64,000 nt of DNA, from assembly GCA_002104945.1 (NCBI GenBank), contig MCFH01000030.1, positions 186,001-250,000 on the forward strand, given 5' to 3'. Shown here one piece after another: positions 40,555-50,134 of the stretch (within the stretch, counting starts at the first letter, position 1; each line of letters starts with the position of its first letter). The notes below the pieces were generated by a model. The model searched no databases, was not told the DNA's origin, and saw only the letters and a program-made list of their open reading frames with translations. Source of the stretch: Piromyces finnis. Lineage: Eukaryota > Neocallimastigomycota > Neocallimastigomycetes > Neocallimastigales > Neocallimastigaceae. The position numbers were made by a program, and so were the translations under genes.

Positions 40555-42172
40555 ATGAAAATATTTTCAAAATTAACTTTAATAACTTTGGCCGCTCTTA
40601 GCATTGTTGCTAAGTCACATGCAAAAACAACAAATGAATACCTCAGTACTGCTCAACGTTTAGTTAGCAGTGGTAATTTAAGTGAAGCTTTAAGCGTTTA
40701 TTCCGAAGCTTTAAGCCAGGATCCAAATAATTTCTTAATATATGTTAGACGTGCTATTCTCTATGTAAATATAGGGAGAACCTCTAATGCTATCGATGAT
40801 TTCAGTACTATTATCAAAATAAATCCAAATTTTGAACAAGCTTATCTTAAAAGAGGAAAGTTATACCTTCAATTAGCTGAACTTGATTTAGCAAAGAAAG
40901 ATATTGAAAAATACATACAATTAAAGTCTAATGACAGCGAAGCTGAAAACCTTGTAAGTATTATAGTATCAACTTTGAAATTTTATAATAAAAATATATA
41001 TAAAAAAATAATAATGGATTTTCATTAACTGTATTTTAAAATAATTTATATTAAATTTAATCTACCCAAAGATGGATAATATTAACAATTCACAACAATT
41101 AATTAGAAGCGCAAAAACCGAACTTCGTAAAAAGGATTACAAAAAGGCAATTGAATATCTTTCTGAAGCTATGCAACATTGTCCACAAAGTTTAGAACTC
41201 AGAAAATTAAGAGCTGACTCTTACTACCGTGTAAATGAGGTTGAAATGGCAATTGGTGATTATTCAAGAGCTGTTAAGCTTCAACCAGACAATACTGATC
41301 TTTTAGTTAAAATTGGTGAATTACGTTTAACTATTGGTGAAATTGAAAGTTCATTAAATGAAGTAAAAGAGTGTTTACGTCGTGATCCAGAACATAAACA
41401 ATGTAAGGCTCTTTTCAAGAAAATAAAAAAATTAGATCGTTCAATGAAATATATTGATTCTTCAGTTAATGAAAAGCAATGGCAAAATATTGTTGACAAA
41501 ATTAATAATGGATTAGCTTCAGAAGTCGAAACTCTCGGTGCTGCTAGTTTAAAGTATAAGGTTTACTTTGCTGCCTGTAAGGCTAACCTAAGATTAAAGA
41601 AGGCTGACGAAGCAAAGAGATTCTGTTCTAAAGGTTTAGAAATCGATAATAAGGATGTTGAATTATTAATAAATCGTGCCGAAGCCTCTATGTTATTAGA
41701 AGAATATGATGCTGCTTTAAGAGATTATTCAACTGCTAATGAATACAGTCCACAAGATCGTAGAATTATAGAAGGATACCAAAAAGCACAAAGATTACAA
41801 AAGATGGCCTCAAGAAAAGATTACTACAAAATTTTAGGTGTAAAGAAGACAGCCACTAAACGTGAAATTAAAAAGGCTTACAGAAAATTAGCTCAAATAT
41901 ACCATCCAGATAAGTACCATGGTGATATGACCAAGGAACAAGTTGAAAATAAAATGAGTGAATTAAATGAAGCCTATGAAATTTTAAGTAATGATGAAAC
42001 CCGTGAACGTTTCGATAATGGTGAAGATCCAAATGATCCAATGGGTGGTCAAGGTGGTGGTAATCCATTCGCTAACTTTGGCGGTTTCCCATTCGGTGGT
42101 GGTTTCCCATTCGGTAATGGTGGACCATTTGATGGTTCAAATGGTTTTGGAGGTTTCCAATTTAACTTTTAA
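40555..42172 (+). CDS. DNAJC3: ER-luminal TPR/J-domain co-chaperone (P58IPK/DNAJC3 type)
   Basis: Luminal Hsp40 that holds unfolded proteins through its TPRs and hands them to BiP. Two exons, 40555-40953 and 41072-42172, join in phase 0 (GTAAGT donor, CCCAAAG acceptor) to 499 aa, the usual length of P58IPK (~500). A signal peptide ([19 protein letters not shown]) leads into tandem TPRs: [93 protein letters not shown]. The J domain ([20 protein letters not shown]) has the HPD triad at residues 411-413, so Hsp70 stimulation should be intact. It ends in a Gly/Phe-rich tail after the J domain, as in the family, with no KDEL-type retention signal. Codon use is richer in G+C than in the orphan genes nearby, in line with high expression. 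Confidence 0.92.
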
Positions 42173-42961
42173 AAATATTTTATTTGATGATCATTTGAAA
42201 TATCCATTATATTTTTTTTTTTTTAAAAAAAAAGGCTTGTATCTCTTACTTATGATTTTTCTTTCACATTGTATATTACTATCCATCTTATCCCATATTT
42301 TATGTTTTATAAAGAAGAAAAATAAATTAGTTATATAGTTCAATATTTGAAAAGAAAATAATAATAATAAATTTCATATATATATAATATATATTATATC
42401 ATTAATAAATTATTAAATTAATTATTTTTATTATTTTTTTAAAAAAAAAAAAGAGAGAACAGATTTAAAATATTATTAGAAAAAGAAAATCATAATAAAT
42501 AAAATTAAAAAAAAGTATTAATAGTAGAAAAAAAATTTTTTTTTTAAAAAAAAGATAAGAATATTATTAAATTAGATCAGAATAAAATCAGCAAATTTTT
42601 ATACAATGTCATAATTTTAATCCATAATCCATATATAATTTTTAAAAAAAAAAGAAAAATAAAATAAAATAAAAAAAAATAAAAAAAAAAAAGAAATAAA
42701 ACTTTTAGAGTGAATAACAATTGAAATTTAAAAAGAAAATTCAATTTATGCTGTTAATGTTATTACTTTTTGCAGTTTATTGAATTTTATTTTATATTAT
42801 TTTATTATATATTTATCTATCTATATTTTATTATTTTTATTTATTATATCAATATTTATAATCCCTAATATAATGTAAAATCACCAATTAAATAAATAAT
42901 TACTTGAAGAGATATTCTCTTCCTAGTCTAAAAAATAAAAAAAATATTCTAATAATAATTA

Positions 42962-43055
<94 letters not shown>

Positions 43056-43321
43056 GATAACCCTTAGAATTTAAATAATTCTTTTAAATAATAATTTATT
43101 TAATGATTGTTCTAATAATCTATATAAATGTTTATATGCATAATTATTCTGGTTTATACAAAAAAAAAAAAAAAAAAAAAAAGATCTATAAATTACTTCT
43201 TGGAGTAAAAAGTATAAATTAATAATAGAAGAATTAAAAAATATATATAGAGATATGAAATAAAATAAAACATTATTAGAACTAAATAAAAAAAAAAACA
43301 GGTACTTTATTAAAATCATCA
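42173..43321. other. Spacer 3' of DNAJC3-like gene with microsatellite
   Basis: AT-rich DNA with A runs and a long (AAT)n tract at about 42967-43054. The minus-strand frame at 43322-43071 is Phe/Leu/Ile-rich and crosses a T run of more than 20, so I do not treat it as a gene. Its end (KHLYRLLEQSLNKLLFK) looks less random and may be remnant coding DNA. Confidence 0.5.
42967..43054. repeat. (AAT)n microsatellite
   Basis: About 29 consecutive AAT units ending in AACGATAAC. Confidence 0.95.
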
Positions 43322-43462
43322 TTATTGATAGTCCTTTTTAGATTCTCTTATCAAAAATTTTCTTTGAGCTACCGACAGATAATGATTAATAAGTTTAATA
43401 GCATAATCAATATTGATCATTGTTTTTTGCTTCTCAACAAATTTTGATCCATTTTGTTCCAT
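43322..43462 (-). CDS. Small unidentified ORF (46 aa) or first exon
   Basis: ATG at 43462 reads MEQNGSKFVEKQKTMINIDY, then AIKLINHYLSVAQRKFLIRE, and stops at 43322. Composition is mixed and helix-forming, unlike chance frames in the spacers. Directly after SK the +1 frame reads RTINNDDFNKVPV, which also looks coding and is followed by a possible GTACCT donor. So the true product may be longer, with one extra A in the AAAAA run. I do not recognise the family. Confidence 0.4.
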   Translation of the reverse strand: MEQNGSKFVEKQKTMINIDYAIKLINHYLSVAQRKFLIRESKKDYQ

Positions 43463-44016
43463 ATTGACAGGAAAATACAATTATTAAATTCAAATATAAA
43501 CAGCTATTTTTTAGTTAAAACATTAATATCATCAACCTCTTTTTTTGTTATTATTCTTTCATTTTCATATCATTATGTGATATATTTTATAACTTAAAAA
43601 AAAAAATATTATTCATGCATTGATTTTTTAATTAAAAAAAAGGTTTTACCCATTTTTTATTTTTTTAAACTTTTTTTATATTTTATTTTTTAATTTAGAA
43701 ATGGAGATATTTTAATATTAAAAAATTAAAGTTATTTGGAGATTTTTATATTAAATTTTTTTAACCAAAATCTGATTTTTTAGTAAAATAGTTAACTGTA
43801 ATAAAAAAAAATATAAAATAAATTAAATAATAAATGATAATAATAATAATAATGATATAATGGATACCAAAAAGTAATTATATTAATTCAATTATTTATA
43901 AAATATTGCTATAAAATATTAAATATTATAAACTATATATCTAATATTAATATCATATTAAAATATCCATTCCAAAATAGTTTAATATGATATTAGGTGA
44001 ATTAATATCCAAATAA
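43463..44016. other. Spacer 3' of the orphan paralogue array
   Basis: 554 bp of AT-rich DNA with no gene seen. A palindromic-looking pair of TTTAATATGATATTA-like segments lies at about 43950-43995. Confidence 0.5.
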
Positions 44017-44192
44017 TTATTGGAAATTATTAGGATTAAGATTTATATCATTGATTTTATTAGCGGAATTGGTCCTTTTTACTAAATCAATCAACTGCAT
44101 TTGAGGGTAATTATGAATATTTTGAATAGGTTGCCGACGTGGTAGAGAAAGTTGGATATATAAAAAAATTTCATATTTTAGTTCGTAATGTA

Positions 44193-45452
44193 TTAGTTGA
44201 TCAATGCATCAAAATTAAAATATTGATTAATATCATTCGAGTTTATAGAAGATGTAAAATTATCATTTACTGAATATAAATTATGAAAAGCTTTATTATT
44301 ATTTGATAAATTAGTGCTGGTATTATAATAGATGCAAGGATTTTCTTCTCTTTTTCTTTTATGGTTACTATTTAGATTTTGAGAAAAAGAAGAAGTAGTA
44401 GTAGTAGTACATCTAAATTTTTCTTTTTTGTCCCTATTTAAAAAACAAGCGTCACAGTATTTTTCTTGAGCATTAGGTTTACTCTCTTTTTGAGTATTTA
44501 ATGAAAGCAATTCTAATGAAGGGTAGTAATATATGTTTTGTCGCTGTTCATTATTGTTTTGATTGCTACTACTTTTTTTCTTGCCTTTTCTTTTGCGACT
44601 ATTTGAATTTTTACTATTTTTTTCATTTTCAAAGTTTTTAATAATATTAGCAATAACTATTTCATCTATATTTAAATTGGAATTATTAGTTTTAGTCACT
44701 TTCTTTTCATCGATAGAATAAAAATTTAATCCAAAAAGAAAAAAAGGTTTAAACTCTTGTGTTTTACTGGTTGCTTTATATTCTTCAAAAAAACTATTCA
44801 TATAATAACAGAGGTTATTCTCATTTCCTATGATAAAATCATAAAAGCTAAATTTAATTTCAGAATACCTATTCTCACATAATTTTTTGTTTGATATTAA
44901 AGTAAAGAAATCCGATATTTTTTCTGCTTTTTTCGTATTTTTAGAAACAATAATAAAACAATAAAGTTGAACTTTACCTTTTTTACTTTTATTATTACTT
45001 AAACCAAACTGGATTTCATGATTCTGAAAATAGGGTTCATAAGGTGTATTTTTTATATTAAAAATTATGATTTCAGGGTTTAATTTTTTTTCCATTTCAT
45101 CCTTCATATCTCTTACTTGTTTACATTTAGCTGAAAAACCATTTATTAATACAATATATAAAAGTTTATCCTTGGGTATATCTTTAAAGATAAATTTCAT
45201 TTTACCTTTTTTTCCTTTAATTAACATTTTTATAAAACGGTTTTCATTATTCAAACTATTAATATTAGTAATATTTTTACGTATGTTAAAAAGATTAAAA
45301 ATCTTTTGTAATTGATCAATATGCATAGGATCATTAAATTTATTTTTCACCCAGTTCCAACAAAAGATTTGGTTATCAGGATCAGAGCCTTTAGAATTAA
45401 CAATATAATTTAATATTGAATTTTGTATTTGATTTATTTTATCATTATCCAT
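44193..45452 (-). CDS. Orphan family member 1 (419 aa), probable Neocallimastigomycete-specific family
   Basis: Single-exon frame beginning MDNDKINQIQNSILNYIVNS. It shares a conserved core with the neighbour at 45892-47145: LLYIVLINGFSAKCKQVRDM versus DLYIVSITGFSKRCKRVCDM; LYCFIIVSKN versus IYCFISISKN; ISDFFTLISNKKLCENRYS versus ISDFFSFVSTKKLYKRNHS; YYMNSFFEEYKA versus YYMDSLFKEYNN; and FLFGLNFY versus FLFRLNFY. So residues about 85-250 form the shared domain, an alternating strand/helix pattern. The C-terminal half is Ser/Asn/Lys-rich with a basic SRKRKGKKK cluster (possible nuclear signal) and a lone CDACF motif. A coding-like stretch of about 63 codons lies directly downstream in another frame (44017-44206), so the literal stop may come from a frameshift. 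Function unknown. Confidence 0.72.
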   Translation of the reverse strand: MDNDKINQIQNSILNYIVNSKGSDPDNQIFCWNWVKNKFNDPMHIDQLQKIFNLFNIRKNITNINSLNNENRFIKMLIKGKKGKMKFIFKDIPKDKLLYIVLINGFSAKCKQVRDMKDEMEKKLNPEIIIFNIKNTPYEPYFQNHEIQFGLSNNKSKKGKVQLYCFIIVSKNTKKAEKISDFFTLISNKKLCENRYSEIKFSFYDFIIGNENNLCYYMNSFFEEYKATSKTQEFKPFFLFGLNFYSIDEKKVTKTNNSNLNIDEIVIANIIKNFENEKNSKNSNSRKRKGKKKSSSNQNNNEQRQNIYYYPSLELLSLNTQKESKPNAQEKYCDACFLNRDKKEKFRCTTTTTSSFSQNLNSNHKRKREENPCIYYNTSTNLSNNNKAFHNLYSVNDNFTSSINSNDINQYFNFDALIN

Positions 45453-45891
45453 ATTAATATAAATTTTGTTTTCTAAAATTACTTTTTTTTTAAAAAATAA
45501 AAAAAAAAAAAAAAAAAAAGAAAATAGTCCATTTAAATACTAAATGAAAAATTCTTCAAATTTATGAAATGCCTTTTTTAAATATAAAAAATTATGTCTC
45601 TAGATATATATTTATTTCATTATTCTATCTCATTTATTTTTTATTTGTTTTATGGTTCCAATTTTTTAATAAAATGAAATAGAAAAATTTTTAAAAATCC
45701 AAAATTTAACATTGATTTGATGGGATAGATAAAATTTTTTTTACTATGACCAATATTATATATATAAACGAAATTTTTAATTAAATTTAGAATAGATTAG
45801 ATTTTAATAAAAGTTTTATTTCACCACTATTAAAAAAAAAAAAACTTTTATTTGTTGTTTATTATTATTCTTAGTGTTACAATTATAGAGA
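45453..45891. other. Spacer between the two orphan paralogues
   Basis: 439 bp of AT-rich DNA holding the promoter of family member 1 (T/A runs at 45485-45520). No gene. Confidence 0.6.
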
Positions 45892-47145
45892 TTAATGATT
45901 ATAATAATTATTAGTATTATTGTTATCATTATTATCATTAATATCCTTTCTAATATTAAATCTTTTATTAGTTTGATAAATATTATTTAAGGTATTCAAT
46001 GCATTATATAAAACCTGATTCTGTGATTCAATCAACCGATTTTGAAGATAAAGATTTTTATCAATATTAAATGAACCATCTAATTTCCCTTTTTCCCTTA
46101 ATGGATTAAAAGGAATAAAAACATTGGTTTTTGGGTAAGTATTTAACTCTTCTTTATTACTCTTTTTTTCGATATTTTTATCTAAGAAGTCAATAAAATC
46201 TGTATAATTTTTATATTCTGCATTATTATTTTTTTTCTTATTCTTTTTATTTAAATAATCTATAGTCAAATTTTCTCTCTCTTTAAAATTAATACTATTG
46301 ATTTCATTTTTTCTTTTATTGGAATATGACTTTGATGATTCATAAAAATTTAATCTAAATAAAAAATATTCTTTAAATCTTGGAGATTCATAATGATTAT
46401 TATATTCCTTAAATAATGAATCCATATAATATTGTATATCATTTTCTTTACATAACATAAAATCCATTAAATTAAAGTCTATAATAGAGTGATTTCTCTT
46501 GTATAGCTTTTTTGTAGATACAAAAGAGAAAAAGTCAGAAATTATAAAAGGAATTTCTAATTTTTTTGCTTTAAAGTCATTTTTGGAAATCGAAATAAAA
46601 CAATAAATTCTATTATGCTTATGTTCTTCCATTCCTATTTTTTTATTTAATTTAAATTCACTTATCGAATATTTGGAATCCTTAGTCATTTCATTGCCAA
46701 ATTCAGTTATATTAAAGACATCAAATTTAAGCTCTATATTTTTTATTCTCATTTCTTTTTTCATGTCACATACTCTTTTACATCTTTTAGAAAAACCTGT
46801 TATCGATACAATATACAAATCTTTATCATTTGACATAGCTTTAAATAGAAAATTTGAATTATTATTGTATTCTTGGACAGGAACAAACTTAATAAAACCT
46901 TCTTCATTATTGTCTCCATTAATTTTTATTTCCTTAAAAATCTTTCTATAAACATTAAATCGTCTATAAATATTTGTCAAATGCTCAGCATAGGCATAGT
47001 TATTTCCTTTCCTTTTATTTTTAATACTTTTATTCTTTACGTAGCAGCAATCCGGATTGCGGTTTAGCTCATATTCTTCAAAAGTAAAGATATAATTAGT
47101 TGTAGATTCAATAAATATTTTTTTAAGGTCTTTGTCTTCAATCAT
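45892..47145 (-). CDS. Orphan family member 2 (417 aa)
   Basis: Tandem paralogue of the gene at 44193, same strand, 439 bp apart. Starts MIEDKDLKKIFIESTTNYIF. The shared domain (residues about 110-270) contains DLYIVSITGFSKRCKRVCDM, IYCFISISKN, ISDFFSFVSTKKLYKRNHS and YYMDSLFKEYNNHYESPRF. The N-terminus has a short helical patch YAEHLTNIYRRFNVYRK that lines up with DQLQKIFNLFNIRKN in member 1. The C-terminal part is unrelated to that of member 1: Lys/Asn-rich, then QNRLIESQNQVLYNALNTL and an Asn/Asp run. Retention of a conserved core with diverging tails implies selection on the core. No known domain recognised. Confidence 0.72.
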   Translation of the reverse strand: MIEDKDLKKIFIESTTNYIFTFEEYELNRNPDCCYVKNKSIKNKRKGNNYAYAEHLTNIYRRFNVYRKIFKEIKINGDNNEEGFIKFVPVQEYNNNSNFLFKAMSNDKDLYIVSITGFSKRCKRVCDMKKEMRIKNIELKFDVFNITEFGNEMTKDSKYSISEFKLNKKIGMEEHKHNRIYCFISISKNDFKAKKLEIPFIISDFFSFVSTKKLYKRNHSIIDFNLMDFMLCKENDIQYYMDSLFKEYNNHYESPRFKEYFLFRLNFYESSKSYSNKRKNEINSINFKERENLTIDYLNKKNKKKNNNAEYKNYTDFIDFLDKNIEKKSNKEELNTYPKTNVFIPFNPLREKGKLDGSFNIDKNLYLQNRLIESQNQVLYNALNTLNNIYQTNKRFNIRKDINDNNDNNNTNNYYNH

Positions 47146-47712
47146 TTTTTTTTTATTGTAAATGCTTATTTATTTTATTAGTATGGATATAAAAAAGAAA
47201 AATATTTATTTTGTTTAAATACTTTTTTAACCAAAAAGGATGTGACTAAATTAATATTAAATAAATTTTAATGTCTAAAATAATAATAAATTTAAATGTC
47301 TAAAATAATAATATTATTTAGACATAAAATTATCTCCTTTTTTTATTTAAACATTATTATTAATAAAAATAAAATTATTTTAAATTAAATATAATAATGC
47401 TAATAAAAAAGGTTATAGCCATTATTATTTTTTTTATTAGTATTATAAATTAAAATAAAATCAAATAATATCTATAACCTGTCATATTTTTATTTTTGTA
47501 TAAAAATAGTAAAAAGAACAATTAATATTTATGTATTATTTTTATTTTATTATATTTTATTTTTTAATTACATCTCCATTTCTAATCATTAGTGTAAAAA
47601 AACGATAATTTATAAGTCTTTTTTTTTTTTATTATTATAATTAACTAGTGAAGATAATTGTCTTGAATTTTAATAGATAATCTTACATTTTCAAATTGGA
47701 CAGGTATTTCTT

Positions 47713-47758
47713 AATAATTAATTATAGATTCAATAATAATTTTTTTAAGGTTTTTGTA
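47713..47758 (-). pseudogene. Relic of the orphan family: 5' fragment, start lost, stop gained
   Basis: The minus strand reads KNLKKIIIESIINY and then a stop, matching KDLKKIFIESTTNY at residues 5-18 of family member 2. The ATG is missing. DNA similarity continues upstream into the promoter (to about 47815), where both loci share GGATATAAAAA and TTTAAATA..TTTTTTAA segments. This is a duplicated gene start that has decayed. Confidence 0.75.
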
Positions 47759-48176
47759 CGGATATAAAAAGAAAAAATTGTTTTATTTAAATATTTTTTT
47801 AATGAAAAAAGGGTATGTTCAAGTATTGCATATTTAATTATAAATAAATAAATAAATAATAAATTAGACATTAAAAAAAAAAAGATAATTTTTTGTCACT
47901 TAATTTAATAATAAATGAAAAAAAAATAAATATTAATAAGATTTATAATATTGGACAGTAATTAAATTTAATTTTACTTTTTCTTTCTTATTACAAAAAA
48001 ATATTTTTCGTCATATTTTATAATAAAAACATTTTAAATTATATATAACAATAAAAAAAAAATAACGCCTACATATTTTTACTTTTGTAAAGATAAATTT
48101 GATAATTTGAAATGTATATTTTCATATATTTTCATTATTTTTACTTTATACTTGAATACATTATTAAAATAAAAAT

Positions 48177-48281
48177 ATGATATTATTTATTTCAATAAAA
48201 TTAATATTACTACTACCATTTGCTACTACTACTACTACTGAAGATAAAAATAAATATAAGAATGATAGCAATAACAATTAA
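48177..48281 (+). CDS. Short ORF with hydrophobic leader and Thr run (34 aa), doubtful
   Basis: Reads MILFISIKLILLLPFATTTT, then a Lys/Asn/Asp-rich tail. It looks like a signal peptide followed by a polar tail, but the Thr run comes from an ACT repeat and the tail from AAT-type codons. No neighbour or motif supports it. Confidence 0.2.
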   Translation: MILFISIKLILLLPFATTTTTEDKNKYKNDSNNN

Positions 48282-48397
48282 TATTAATCTAATGTATTTT
48301 ACTATCAATTAGAGTTAGATTATTTAATATAGAGAAAAAAACCACTTTAAAGAAGTGATTATTAAAAAATAAGATATATTAATATTATTATTAATAC

Positions 48398-48517
48398 TTA
48401 TTTATTTTTTTTTTTTACATTCCAAAATAATTTTAATTTGGGCTTAGACTCACATTCTTCAAAATTATTAATAAAACTAGTTATACATTTAATAATTTGT
48501 TTTTTCAAATTAATCAT
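48398..48517 (-). pseudogene. Relic of the orphan family: N-terminal fragment of 39 codons
   Basis: ATG at 48517 reads MINLKKQIIKCITSFINNFE, then ECESKPKLKLFWNVKKKNK, then stop. The first part aligns with MIEDKDLKKIFIESTTNYIF of member 2 and the LKLFWNVKKK part with QIFCWNWVKNK of member 1. The frame then ends in a T/A run and nothing of the core domain follows, so this is a truncated copy. Confidence 0.75.
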
Positions 48518-48657
48518 TATAATATAGAATTATAAAAGCATGAAAAGAAAAAACAATTTATTATAAAAATTCTACACATTGTAAATATCAATTTATTTTA
48601 TTTTTATTTCGAAAATGAGAGATTAAAAATTAACAAAAAAGAATAAAAGTTTTTTTA

Positions 48658-48830
<173 letters not shown>

Positions 48831-48831
48831 G

Positions 48832-48897
48832 TTAGAATATTTGAAATAAGCCTTAAATATATAATAATGTATTGTATTATAAATTGTATAAGCCACA
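48832..48897. repeat. Direct repeat, copy 1 (about 66 bp)
   Basis: Begins TTAGAATATTTGAAATAAGC right after the (AAAT)n array. It matches the copy at 49920-49988 with about five substitutions and one short indel. Confidence 0.8.
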
Positions 48898-49190
48898 AAG
48901 TATCGGTTATAAATTTATCATTAAAATATTTTAAATTTATATAGAATAAAATTTAATAATAAAGAAATATTATAAGAATAATAAAATTTCACAATAATCG
49001 ACAGATATTTAAAAATATTTAAGTTCAATTTTAAAAAATTTAAATCATAAAATTAATGTAAATTCTGTTCAAGAAATAACCAAAAAAAAAAAAAAAGAAA
49101 AAAAAAATTTTTTTAACTATTTATTAAAATATTATTAATATTCTATTTCAATAACAATAATTGTAAAGAAGTTGAATAAATCAATTTAAC

Positions 49191-49589
49191 ATGGCGACAG
49201 TAATATTAGGAGGAGCAATATTAGGTTCAGAATTAGTCGCTGCCGTTGTTGAAGTTGGTGTTGTTGTTAGTGCAGGTGTGATGCTTCTAAAAGGAGGACA
49301 ATACGTTAGTGCTAAAGTTGGTGAGAAAGTTAAAGAAATTGAAGCCTCAGTTTCCAAGAGAAATAATTACGAAAAATGTTGTTGTGATTACTTAGGACCG
49401 AGTGGAAAACCATGTGTTCATGTCATATTGAAAAAATCAAGAAAAGAAGCAGAAGAAGCGGCTTTACATTATAAAAATGCTGATGGTGTTATGTATCATC
49501 CTCATAACACCAAGGATAAATTTCCTCATTTCCATCCAACCAAAAATGGAAAAAAAATACCGGGTGTACATTTCCAATTTCCAATTTAA
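49191..49589 (+). CDS. Intronless small protein with His-rich C-terminal module, possible bacterial origin
   Basis: 132 aa. An N-terminal Ala/Val/Gly-rich hydrophobic segment (VILGGAILGSELVAAVVEVG to about residue 36) precedes a basic/acidic helix (SAKVGEKVKEIEASVSKR), a CCCDYLGPSGKPCVHVIL segment with four Cys, and a module reading KKSRKEAEEAALHY, VMYHPHNTKDKFPHFHPTKN and IPGVHFQFPI. From memory, the KKSRKEAEEAA...HPHN...PHFHP...IPGVHFQF pattern resembles C-terminal modules of bacterial polymorphic-toxin-like proteins and some fungal proteins of unknown role; I could not check this. The clustered His residues could bind metal. GC content is visibly higher than in the flanks, there are no introns, and the gene lies between two direct repeats. 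A toxin activity is not established. Confidence 0.72.
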   Translation: MATVILGGAILGSELVAAVVEVGVVVSAGVMLLKGGQYVSAKVGEKVKEIEASVSKRNNYEKCCCDYLGPSGKPCVHVILKKSRKEAEEAALHYKNADGVMYHPHNTKDKFPHFHPTKNGKKIPGVHFQFPI

Positions 49590-49919
49590 TATAAAATAGG
49601 ATGATACAAATTAAGAAACCAATCCACAAATAAAACTTTAAAATAATAATTACTGATAAATAAAATAAATGGTTTAAACGTTTAACCACAAAACGTAATA
49701 ATAACAAAATAACAAATATTAAAATAATAACAAAATTTATAATTAAAAATTTATAAGGATAATATAATTTTAAGATAAAATTAATCATTAATAATAATTA
49801 ATAATAATGTAAATATAAATTATAAAATTTTTATATAGTTAATAATAAGTAAATATATTACACATATTCATCGATAAACCATATTATTCTTTCAGAATAA
49901 CTAGGTTTAGGAAGGAATA

Positions 49920-49988
49920 TTAGAATATGTGAAATAAGTCTTAAATATTTAATAATATATTGTATTATAAAAATATATAAGACACAAT
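49920..49988. repeat. Direct repeat, copy 2
   Basis: Begins TTAGAATATGTGAAATAAGT. Same orientation as copy 1 at 48832-48897; the two flank the His-rich gene. Confidence 0.8.
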
Positions 49989-50098
49989 ACATTCATATAT
50001 TAAAGAATGTAACTTAAGGTAATTTAATAATTGTAACTCTTTAATATAAAATATATTAATAAAATTGACATAATTATAAAACCTAAATTACTGACTTC

Positions 50099-50101
50099 TA
50101 A

Positions 50102-50132
<31 letters not shown>

Positions 50133-50134
50133 AT
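50099..50134. repeat. (AAAT)n short array
   Basis: About nine AAAT units, the same motif as the long array at 48658. Confidence 0.9.

Noticed and set aside
44193-47145. Heat-shock-factor-like DNA-binding domain in the orphan pair
   Set aside because: The QLQKIFNLFNIRKN/HLTNIYRRFNVYRK patches faintly recall the HSF recognition helix, but the remaining HSF motifs are absent.
49489-49788. 99-aa minus-strand frame overlapping the His-rich gene
   Set aside because: Its upstream half is antisense of the better plus-strand gene; the rest is Ile/Leu-rich spacer.
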